Source: Bordetella parapertussis
GTDB lineage: Bacteria; Pseudomonadota; Gammaproteobacteria; Burkholderiales; Burkholderiaceae_C
Assembly (NCBI GenBank): GCA_945900685.1
Contig: CAMDJS010000131.1
Location: forward strand, 1 to 5,162
Length of the DNA: 5,162 nucleotides
Direction of reading: 5' to 3'
Shown: positions 1-5,162 of the stretch, one piece after another
Layout: every line of letters begins with the position of its first letter
Numbering within the stretch: the first letter of the stretch is position 1
Notes under the pieces: generated by a model
Seen by the model: only the letters and a program-made list of their open reading frames with translations
Database searches by the model: none
Told to the model about the DNA's origin: nothing
Position numbers and translations under genes: made by a program

Positions 1-123
1 GTTGCCTGCGATCACCGCCGCAGGGTCACCGGGGGCGAGTCGCAACATGAAAAACACCAAGAGCGACACCACCAACAACACAGGCAGCACCGCCAGCAGG
101 CGGCGAATCAGAAAAGATGCCAT
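1..123 (-). CDS. DppB/OppB-like ABC transporter permease, N-terminal 41 codons (runs off the left edge)
   Basis: This is the start of an inner-membrane permease of an oligopeptide/dipeptide-type ABC importer. Only the first 41 residues are in the window. They begin MASFLIRRLLAVLP, continue into one long hydrophobic helix (about residues 9-29), and end with the LAPGDPA motif (residues 29-35). Arg-Arg before the first helix and a PGDPA-type motif just after it are typical of the DppB/OppB permease family. The ATG lies 2 bases after the stop of the upstream binding-protein gene and has no clear Shine-Dalgarno of its own, so translation is probably coupled to that gene. The rest of the permease, and presumably a second permease and the ATPases, would lie to the left. 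The transported substrate cannot be inferred from this fragment. The family call is confident despite the short length because motif, topology and neighbour agree. Confidence 0.88.
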   Translation of the reverse strand, partial: MASFLIRRLLAVLPVLLVVSLLVFFMLRLAPGDPAAVIAGN

Positions 124-125
124 GG

Positions 126-1721
126 TCAGCGCTTGGCCAGTCCCCACATCACCGGGATGCCGGGGGTTTGCAACAAACCGCTGACGTTGTTGCGCAGCAC
201 GGTGGGGTTGCGGTATTCGCCCAAGGGCACATAAGACGCGGTTTCAAACACAATCGATTGAATCTCGGAGGCGATTTTTTTGCGTTCACTGGCATCTTGG
301 GCGCGCGCAAATTTGGCTTTCAATTCTTCTATACGCGGCTCGTCTTGCCAGCCGAACCAACCCGTTGCACCTTTGGTGTTGAGCATGGCACTGGTCAAGG
401 GGCTGTCAATATCGCCTGCGCTCCAAGTGGTGAAAAACATGTTCCAGCCGCCTTGGTTGGGCAGGTCTTTTTTGGCGCGGCGTGCCACCAGCGAGGCCCA
501 GTCCATTTGCTGCAAATCGACCTTGAAACCGGCGGCTTCCAATTGCTGCTTGGCCACCAGCGGCAGCTTGGTGATGGCAGACAAATCGGTAGGCCGCATC
601 ATCACAATCGGCGCGCCGTTGTAACCGGCTTCTTTCAACAACTCGCGGGCCTTGGCAGGATTGGCTACCCCGGTGAAGTTGGGGTTGGCTTGATCCGCAA
701 AAGCTGAACTGCACGGGTAAATGCTGCGGCACAAGCGTCCCAATTCAGGCACACCGACCTGCGTGTTGATAAACGCTTGTTGACCGACCGCGAGCATGGC
801 GGCTTGTCGAATCTTGGGATTATTGAATGGCGGGTGTATGTGGTTGAAACGCATGATGTACTGAAAACCGGAGGGCGCGAAATCATCGATCTTGACGCCT
901 GCGGTTTTCTTCAAGGTCTCGTACTGCTCGAAGCTGGGTTGCTCGATCATGTCGACTTCACCGGCGACGATGGCATTGAATTGGGTTTGCGGGTCACGGA
1001 TGATGACCCATTCCACCCGGTCAAAGTTCACCGGTCTGCCGCCTGCCAAGCCGCTCGGCGCTTCGCTGCGCGACACATACTTGGTGTTGCGCTCGTAGAC
1101 CGCCACCGAGCCGGGTTTGAATTCGTCAGGTTTGAAAATGAACGGGCCCGAGCCAATGTGTTCTTTGATTTGCTCGGTGCCGGGTGTGGCCGCAATCCGC
1201 GCCGGCATGATGAACGGCACATTCGAAGACGCTTTGCCCAAAGCCTCCAGCACGATGGCGCAAGGCTCTTTGAGCACCATGCGAAACGTATTCGCGTCCG
1301 GCGTTTCCAACTTGTCGACAAACCCGAACAACACGCCGCCCATGGTGTCGCGCGTGGACCATCGCTTGAGCGAAGCCGCCACGTCTTCGCTGGTCACAGG
1401 CTTGCCATCGTGAAAAGCCAAACCGCTGCGCAATTTAAACGTCCAGACTTTGCCGTCCTTGCTGGTGCTGTGGCTTTGCACCATTTGCGGCTGGATTTTT
1501 CCCTTGGCATCTTCAGAAAACAAGGTGTCGTAAATCATGTAACCGTGGTTGCGGGTGACGTACGCCGTGGTCCAAATGGGGTCCAGCACCGCCAAGTTGG
1601 CATGCGGCACAAAGCGGAGAACTTTGTTGGCGGGCACAGCGTTTTGCGCTTGCAACTGTAGACAAAAACCAGCGGCCAAAGCTGTGGCGGCCATGGCTTT
1701 TAAAAATACTCGGCGTGTCAT
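126..1721 (-). CDS. Family-5 ABC transporter substrate-binding protein (DppA/OppA-like) with a twin-arginine signal peptide
   Basis: This is a periplasmic solute-binding protein of 531 residues, the usual length for the SBP_bac_5 family, which delivers peptides, glutathione, nickel or other solutes to DppBC-type permeases. The start at 1721 is preferred over an in-frame ATG at 1784 because it has an AAGGGG ribosome site 7 bases upstream and places a signal peptide at the exact N-terminus. That peptide starts TRRVFLK (residues 2-8), a full match to the twin-arginine consensus, followed by a hydrophobic stretch (9-21) and possible cleavage near Ala25. Family landmarks are LRSGLAFHDGKPVTSEDV (97-114), IGSGPF (189-194), and a C-terminal half ending with VMWGLAKR. 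A Cys pair (331 and 337) in CRSIYPC could form a disulfide. Cys20 is not in a proper lipobox because Phe precedes it. The permease gene follows 2 bases after the stop. The ligand is unknown; the divergent amidase hints at an amide or peptide. Confidence 0.93.
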   Translation of the reverse strand: MTRRVFLKAMAATALAAGFCLQLQAQNAVPANKVLRFVPHANLAVLDPIWTTAYVTRNHGYMIYDTLFSEDAKGKIQPQMVQSHSTSKDGKVWTFKLRSGLAFHDGKPVTSEDVAASLKRWSTRDTMGGVLFGFVDKLETPDANTFRMVLKEPCAIVLEALGKASSNVPFIMPARIAATPGTEQIKEHIGSGPFIFKPDEFKPGSVAVYERNTKYVSRSEAPSGLAGGRPVNFDRVEWVIIRDPQTQFNAIVAGEVDMIEQPSFEQYETLKKTAGVKIDDFAPSGFQYIMRFNHIHPPFNNPKIRQAAMLAVGQQAFINTQVGVPELGRLCRSIYPCSSAFADQANPNFTGVANPAKARELLKEAGYNGAPIVMMRPTDLSAITKLPLVAKQQLEAAGFKVDLQQMDWASLVARRAKKDLPNQGGWNMFFTTWSAGDIDSPLTSAMLNTKGATGWFGWQDEPRIEELKAKFARAQDASERKKIASEIQSIVFETASYVPLGEYRNPTVLRNNVSGLLQTPGIPVMWGLAKR

Positions 1722-1800
1722 GGATTCCCCTTGCGCCCGCAGGCGGCTACATTTCAATCTCTGCTTCAATATAAACGAATTCATTCAGGTGTCCTGCACT
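1722..1800. promoter_or_regulatory. Divergent promoter region between the importer operon and the amidase gene
   Basis: The 79 bases between two divergent start codons must hold both promoters unless transcription enters from farther away. On the plus strand TATAAA (1770-1775) is a good -10 candidate, with only a poor -35 (GCTACA, 1746-1751, 18-base spacer). On the minus strand TATATT (1773-1768) is a good -10 with AGGACA (1795-1790) 16 bases upstream, matching four of six -35 positions. The two -10 elements overlap, so the promoters would compete or be controlled together. TTCAAT occurs twice, 12 bases apart (1753-1758 and 1765-1770), and might be part of a regulator site, though six bases is short. 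The amidase has a modest ribosome site, AGGTG at 1787-1791, 9 bases before its ATG. Promoter positions are read by eye and are uncertain. Confidence 0.45.
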
Positions 1801-3231
1801 ATGGCGATTCACGAACTCAGCGCTTTGCAATTGTCTGCCAGTATCCATCGCCGGGAATTATCTTGTCGCGAGGTCATGCAAGCATTTTTACAGCGTATCG
1901 CAGCCATCAACCCGCAGGCCAATGCCATCGTCAATTTGCAAGACGCCGACTTGCTGCTCCAACAAGCTGACGTTTGTGATGCGGAACTCTCCAAAGGCGG
2001 TTCGCGCGGTTGGCTGCACGGTATGCCGCTGGCGTTCAAAGACTTGGTGGATGTGGCGGGTATTCCCACCACATGCGGCTCTGTGCTGCTGCGCGACAAC
2101 ATTCCCGCGCATGACGCGCTGCTGGTGCAGCGCATAAAAGCCGCAGGCGGCATAGTGATTGGCAAAACCAATACGCCCGAATGGGGGCTGGGTTCACACA
2201 CGTTCAATCCGGTGTTCGGCGCCACGCCTAACGCCTTCAACCCGGCATTCACTGCGGGCGGCAGCAGCGGCGGCGCGGCGGTGGCTTTGGCGCAGCGCAT
2301 GTTGCCGTTGGCCGACGGCTCGGATTTCATGGGCAGTTTGCGCAACCCGGCGGCTTGGAACAATGTGTTCGGCATGCGGCCATCACAAGGACGTGTGCCT
2401 GCATTTCCGGTGAACGATGTCTGGGTCAGCCAGCTCAGCACTGACGGCCCGATGGCGCGGCATGTCGCCGATTTGGCGCGTCTGCTGGAAACCATGGCCG
2501 GGTATGACGCTCGCGCGCCGTTGTCGTTGGCTGGTTTGCCAACTGGCTGGTCGTCGCAGCTTGTGCCTAAGGCCAAAGGTTTGCGCATTGGCTGGCTGGG
2601 CGATTTGAACGGCTATTTACCCATGGAAGATGGTGTGTTGCAAGCCTGTGAAAACGGTTTGCAGCGTTTGACCGACTTGGGCGCGCATGTAGAGCCTGTA
2701 TCGCCGAGTTTTTCACCTGCGGCCGTGTGGCAAACCTGGCTGGCCTGGCGGCGCGTATTGACCGCGTCGCGCATCGCGCCCATGGTGGCGCGCGGGCGGG
2801 ATCAGGTCAAGCCCGAAGCACTGTGGGAGTTTGACCAAGCCGCAGGCATGACCGCACCGGAATTTTTGACCGCCAGTACCGAGCGCAGCGCGTTTTACCA
2901 ACACATGTTGGATTTGCTCAGCCGGTTTGACATGCTGGTGTTGCCGAGTGTGCAGGTGTGGCCGTTTGCCATAAACATGCGCTGGCCCGAAGTGATTGAA
3001 ACACCGAACGGGCCGAGACAGATGGACACTTACCACCGCTGGATGGAGGTGACGCTGTACGCCAGTCTGGCCGGTTTGCCTGCACTGAATGTCCCCTGCG
3101 GATTCAACCCGCAAGGCTTGCCCATGGGCATGCAACTCATCGGTCAAGCGCGCGGTGATGTGGCGCTTTTGGAAACCGGATTGGCGTATGAAGAGGCGGT
3201 GGGGGATTGGTTGGCAGTTCGCCCTGCGTAA
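1801..3231 (+). CDS. Amidase-signature family hydrolase
   Basis: This is a cytoplasmic amidase of 476 residues, within the normal range for the family, which hydrolyses carboxamides to acid plus amine or ammonia using a Ser-cisSer-Lys triad. All three positions can be seen: Lys80 in GMPLAFKDL, the cis-Ser155 in AGGSSGGAA (152-160), and the predicted nucleophile Ser179 in DGSDFMGSLRNPA (172-184). In most members the nucleophile motif reads GGS; here it is MGS, a variant I recall from proteobacterial amidases, followed by the intact-looking FGMRPSQGRVP. The C-terminal part retains the family pattern GLPALNVPCG near residues 425-434. No signal peptide is visible. The ATG at 1801 was chosen over upstream in-frame codons because MAIHELSALQL is a typical amidase start, AGGTG lies 9 bases before it, and a longer protein would overlap the divergent gene. 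It is transcribed divergently from the importer operon, so the pair may act in one uptake-and-hydrolysis pathway. Substrate unknown. Confidence 0.93.
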   Translation: MAIHELSALQLSASIHRRELSCREVMQAFLQRIAAINPQANAIVNLQDADLLLQQADVCDAELSKGGSRGWLHGMPLAFKDLVDVAGIPTTCGSVLLRDNIPAHDALLVQRIKAAGGIVIGKTNTPEWGLGSHTFNPVFGATPNAFNPAFTAGGSSGGAAVALAQRMLPLADGSDFMGSLRNPAAWNNVFGMRPSQGRVPAFPVNDVWVSQLSTDGPMARHVADLARLLETMAGYDARAPLSLAGLPTGWSSQLVPKAKGLRIGWLGDLNGYLPMEDGVLQACENGLQRLTDLGAHVEPVSPSFSPAAVWQTWLAWRRVLTASRIAPMVARGRDQVKPEALWEFDQAAGMTAPEFLTASTERSAFYQHMLDLLSRFDMLVLPSVQVWPFAINMRWPEVIETPNGPRQMDTYHRWMEVTLYASLAGLPALNVPCGFNPQGLPMGMQLIGQARGDVALLETGLAYEEAVGDWLAVRPA

Positions 3232-3277
3232 AGTGAACTTGAACAGGTGGGTCAGCGCCAAATTGGCAACCTAAGCT

Positions 3278-3661
3278 TCACCTCAGCATTGATAAACCAA
3301 CACTACCCAGCACGAACAACACCAGCCCAGCCGCAAGCCATCGCAGTTGCGACTGCAAGCGCTTGACCATGGCAATCAAGCCCGCTTGTTGTTCGGCCAA
3401 CTCGGCCATGGTCTGCGCCATGTGTTGTTGAGCAGCAGCTTGTGCTTCGAGCTGCATTTGCAAAGCCAGGGTGCGTGCATTCAATTCCTCTAGGCTGGGC
3501 AACGCAGCAGTTTCTTGCACCGTTGAGGTGGCAGAACCCGTCGCCGCTGCACCCCGGTGTTTGTCAATCAGACTGCGTGCTTTGTCCAATACGCCGGGTG
3601 CGTGCTCGATGACCTTGTCCCAAGGCACGACCTTGAGTGCGCTCAACCATGAAATGGGCAT
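3278..3661 (-). CDS. Small protein of unknown function with a coiled-coil-like middle and a C-terminal membrane anchor
   Basis: A 127-residue protein that I cannot name. It starts with MPISWLSALKVVPWDKVIEHAP, an N-terminal segment of a kind I associate with small uncharacterised Burkholderiales proteins. A low-complexity Ala/Thr/Ser linker follows (about 38-53), then a long Gln/Ala/Leu-rich helix (about 55-105) with heptad-like Leu/Met spacing that could form a coiled coil, and finally a single hydrophobic helix (107-126) ending MLR. There is no N-terminal signal, so it would be tail-anchored in the inner membrane with most of the chain in the cytoplasm. The start is well supported: AGGAGA (3674-3669) sits 7 bases before the ATG. 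It converges with the amidase (46-base gap) and lies 97 bases downstream of the co-directional TMEM220-like gene, so co-transcription with that gene is possible. A scaffold or oligomerising membrane role is speculation. Confidence 0.82.
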   Translation of the reverse strand: MPISWLSALKVVPWDKVIEHAPGVLDKARSLIDKHRGAAATGSATSTVQETAALPSLEELNARTLALQMQLEAQAAAQQHMAQTMAELAEQQAGLIAMVKRLQSQLRWLAAGLVLFVLGSVGLSMLR

Positions 3662-3758
3662 TGAAAAGTCTCCTGGTTGCTGTTTGGTATGAACTCAACA
3701 CAACAGCATAACCTGCCCGGAGTACCCAACGGCAACCCGGAGATTTGCAGTCAAGTAT

Positions 3759-4172
3759 TTAGGAGTTTGCAGGCTGTTCGCTGAGTTGCGCGTCTTGGCC
3801 TGAGGTTTGACGTTGCACAAACAAATTGATTGCACAGACCAAGGTCATGATGAAGAGTCCGCCGAATTCGCGGGTGTTTTCAATCCAAGGCGCTGAAGCC
3901 ATCATGGAGCGGGTCAAGGACTCGAACTGGTGGTCAAGCATCCAAGAGAGCACGCCATCTTCCGCCACGAATAAATAAACAGCATAAATGACATACACCG
4001 CCCCTAGGCCGAGATGGAACTTGGCAGCCTTGATATTGGCAAAAACCAATGCACATGAAATCGCCGCGAGCACATACAAAGTGATCCACAAAAGCGGATC
4101 CGGGTCATTCCATTGCAGGACGGCACAAGCCAGAAAAATCAGTCCTGAAAATACATTGAAAGTTTTGAGCAT
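3759..4172 (-). CDS. TMEM220-family four-helix membrane protein
   Basis: A 137-residue inner-membrane protein with four predicted helices (about 5-20, 28-46, 53-70 and 104-119) and a short polar C-terminal tail. The loop after the first helix reads LQWNDPDPLLW (19-29), and the last helix is preceded by ENTREFGGL (98-106). An NDPDP loop followed by Trp, together with an E..RE..G element, is what I know from the TMEM220 family, a widespread group of small bacterial and eukaryotic membrane proteins with no assigned biochemical role. The ATG is preceded by AAAGG about 6 bases upstream. The gene is transcribed away from icmF; their starts are 274 bases apart. Two Cys residues (16 and 40) lie in the first two helices, and Cys113 lies in the fourth. 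The call rests on remembered motifs rather than an alignment; the membrane topology itself is clear. Confidence 0.8.
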   Translation of the reverse strand: MLKTFNVFSGLIFLACAVLQWNDPDPLLWITLYVLAAISCALVFANIKAAKFHLGLGAVYVIYAVYLFVAEDGVLSWMLDHQFESLTRSMMASAPWIENTREFGGLFIMTLVCAINLFVQRQTSGQDAQLSEQPANS

Positions 4173-4280
4173 TTGAAACCTTTTGCGGTATTGATTTCAC
4201 CTAAATGACATGGCGAGCCGGATGACAAAGAGTTCTGGTAGCGGCTCAACCTATCGTAGCACGTGGAAATTTAGACCAAT

Positions 4281-4314
4281 TTGACAAAACTTGCACTGTC
4301 AGGGCTTTTAAATA
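4281..4314 (+). promoter_or_regulatory. Possible distal promoter toward icmF (perfect -35, weak -10)
   Basis: TTGACA at 4281-4286 matches the sigma-70 -35 consensus exactly and points toward icmF. The only AT-rich match downstream is the run TTTTAAATA (4306-4314), which would give a spacer of 19-21 bases, longer than the usual 17. Such long spacers are known for promoters activated by MerR-type regulators, but no clear dyad lies in this spacer. A start here would leave a leader of roughly 125 bases that includes the palindrome at 4359-4376. Confidence 0.25.
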
Positions 4315-4332
4315 CCTGTGAATACAAAGCCA

Positions 4333-4360
4333 ATGTCAGCCATGTCCTTGCGGCTATGAT
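4333..4360 (+). promoter_or_regulatory. Candidate proximal promoter of icmF
   Basis: ATGTCA (4333-4338, four of six -35 positions) and TATGAT (4355-4360, five of six -10 positions) are separated by 16 bases. Transcription would begin near 4367, about 80 bases before the icmF start codon and at the centre of the palindrome at 4359-4376. The -10 match is good and the -35 only fair. The position relative to the palindrome makes it the more attractive of the two icmF promoter candidates. Confidence 0.4.
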
Positions 4361-4376
4361 TGACGTGTACGTCAAT
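4359..4376. promoter_or_regulatory. Perfect 8-2-8 palindrome, probable operator of icmF
   Basis: ATTGACGT, two bases (GT), then ACGTCAAT: both 8-base arms are exact reverse complements, giving an 18-base dyad. Its left edge overlaps the last two bases of the TATGAT -10 candidate and its centre falls on the predicted transcription start, so a bound dimer should block initiation. The short arms and 2-base spacer fit a dimeric DNA-binding protein better than an RNA hairpin, which could not close a 2-base loop. From memory, ACGT-centred dyads of this kind are reported for LiuR-type MerR-family and related regulators of branched-chain amino acid and acyl-CoA catabolism in proteobacteria, which would suit an isobutyryl-CoA mutase. 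The regulator itself is not in the window. Confidence 0.6.
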
Positions 4377-4446
4377 TAACTTGTGCGTCCCATCCGCACA
4401 ATGAACGGCTATTCTTTCTACACATTTCGCTTGATCGCTGACTACC

Positions 4447-5162
4447 ATGACCGATTTATCCGCTGAATTCCAGGCGCTCGCCCAATACAAACCTAAACAC
4501 AAGGTGCGTTTTGTCACGGCAGCCAGTTTGTTTGACGGACACGATGCCGCCATCAACATCATGCGCCGCATCCTGCAAGGCATGGGCACAGAGGTGATTC
4601 ACCTTGGCCACAACCGCTCGGTCGACGAAGTCGTCACCGCCGCGTTGCAAGAAGACGTGCAAGGCATCGCCATCAGCTCTTACCAGGGCGGCCATGTCGA
4701 GTATTTCAAGTACATGGTCGATTTGCTGCGCCAGCGTGGCGGCGCGCACATACAAGTGTTCGGCGGCGGCGGCGGCGTCATCGTGCCGGAAGAAATCAGC
4801 GAATTGCAAGCCTACGGCGTGACCCGTATTTACAGCCCGCAAGACGGCCAGCGCATGGGGCTTCAAGGCATGATCGGCGAAATGATCATGCGCTGCGACC
4901 GTGACTTGTGCGGCTATGCGCCCGCCACTGTGGATGCCATACAAGGCCACACCGAAAGCAGTTGGCGCGCATTGGCGCAACTCATCACCGCGCTGGAAAC
5001 ACCAACCCCTGCCATCGACGTTTTGCGTGCGCAATTGAAAACCCACGCCGCTGGCGTGAAAGTGCCGGTCATAGGCATCACCGGCACCGGCGGCGCGGGC
5101 AAATCTTCGCTCACCGATGAATTGATACGCCGCTTTCGCTTGGACCAAAACGACGCACTGCG
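4447..5162 (+). CDS. icmF: Fused isobutyryl-CoA mutase/GTPase IcmF, N-terminal 238 residues (runs off the right edge)
   Basis: IcmF is a cytoplasmic adenosylcobalamin enzyme that interconverts isobutyryl-CoA and n-butyryl-CoA. It fuses, in order, a B12-binding domain, a MeaB-like G-protein chaperone domain and the substrate-binding mutase domain, roughly 1,090 residues in known members. The window shows the first 238. The B12 domain (about 17-150) has the cobalt-ligand motif DGHDAA with His32, SSYQGGH (77-83) and FGGGGGVI (105-112). The GTPase domain opens with a P-loop, GTGGAGKSS (213-221), Lys219 being the nucleotide-contacting lysine. This order separates it from methylmalonyl-CoA mutase, whose B12 domain is C-terminal. 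The start is fixed by an in-frame TGA at 4432-4434, 12 bases upstream, with no other ATG between; the Shine-Dalgarno is poor. The name is shared with, but unrelated to, the type VI/IV secretion protein IcmF. A palindrome upstream suggests repressor control. Confidence 0.95.
   Translation, partial: MTDLSAEFQALAQYKPKHKVRFVTAASLFDGHDAAINIMRRILQGMGTEVIHLGHNRSVDEVVTAALQEDVQGIAISSYQGGHVEYFKYMVDLLRQRGGAHIQVFGGGGGVIVPEEISELQAYGVTRIYSPQDGQRMGLQGMIGEMIMRCDRDLCGYAPATVDAIQGHTESSWRALAQLITALETPTPAIDVLRAQLKTHAAGVKVPVIGITGTGGAGKSSLTDELIRRFRLDQNDAL

Noticed and set aside
777..1661. Long plus-strand open frame (294 codons) lying opposite the binding-protein gene
   Set aside because: The protein is rich in Arg, His and Gly with no family motifs, and the opposite strand has a complete, motif-bearing solute-binding protein. 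It is the antisense shadow common in GC-rich coding DNA.
1722..1784. Upstream start for the binding protein at 1784
   Set aside because: It would add 21 residues in front of a textbook twin-arginine signal peptide and would have no better ribosome site than AAGGGG before the ATG at 1721.
1549..1800. N-terminal extension of the amidase by 84 codons
   Set aside because: The extension would overlap the divergent binding-protein gene, has no family similarity, and the natural amidase start with a ribosome site is at 1801.
3232..3283. Possible bidirectional terminator between the convergent amidase and tail-anchored genes
   Set aside because: AGGTG (3245-3249) can pair with CACCT (3279-3283) and an inner GCCA/TGGC stem exists, but the stems are only 4-5 bases and no T-run follows on either strand.
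4180..4290. Promoter for the TMEM220-like gene on the minus strand
   Set aside because: Only weak -10 candidates such as TACGAT were seen, with no -35 at a suitable distance, so no promoter could be placed with confidence.
4282..4302. Inverted repeat TGACA...TGTCA in the icmF upstream region
   Set aside because: The arms are only five bases with a 10- or 11-base gap, one arm is part of the consensus -35 hexamer, and such pairs are expected by chance.
4456..5148. Minus-strand open frame (230 codons) lying opposite icmF
   Set aside because: The plus strand encodes the conserved B12-binding domain and P-loop of IcmF; the reverse frame has an implausible His/Ala/Phe composition and no ribosome site or motif.
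1..5162. CRISPR array, mobile element, tRNA or phage module
   Set aside because: No spaced repeats, terminal inverted repeats, transposase motifs or cloverleaf-like segments were seen; nearly the whole window is accounted for by ordinary metabolic or membrane-protein genes and short intergenic gaps.

Overview
The window looks like a stretch of a betaproteobacterial chromosome, most likely Burkholderiales and perhaps Comamonadaceae-like. That is an inference from the style of the proteins: a fused isobutyryl-CoA mutase start, an oligopeptide-type binding protein with a twin-arginine leader, and the particular amidase variant. No ribosomal or other marker gene is present to test it.

Layout, left to right. 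Positions 1-1721 (minus strand) hold the start of an ABC importer operon: a family-5 (DppA/OppA-like) periplasmic binding protein, followed 2 bases after its stop by the first 41 codons of a DppB/OppB-like permease that runs off the left edge. A 79-base gap (1722-1800) carries divergent promoter-like sequence. Positions 1801-3231 (plus strand) encode a complete amidase-signature hydrolase. Its divergent pairing with the importer suggests uptake and hydrolysis of an amide- or peptide-like compound, but the substrate cannot be read from the sequence.

Positions 3278-4172 hold two small minus-strand membrane-protein genes, convergent with the amidase. One is a TMEM220-type four-helix protein (3759-4172). 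The other is a 127-residue protein of unknown function with a helical, coiled-coil-like middle and one C-terminal membrane segment (3278-3661).

From 4447 to the right edge (plus strand) is the N-terminal part of IcmF, the adenosylcobalamin-dependent fused isobutyryl-CoA mutase. It contains the complete B12-binding domain and the P-loop that opens its GTPase domain. Its 274-base upstream region contains a perfect 8-2-8 palindrome (4359-4376) overlapping a plausible promoter; this is the best regulatory candidate in the window.

I see no tRNA, rRNA, CRISPR array, insertion sequence or phage gene, and no clear rho-independent terminator. The window reads as ordinary metabolic chromosome. The points worth a second look are the icmF operator, the importer/amidase pairing and the two small membrane proteins.
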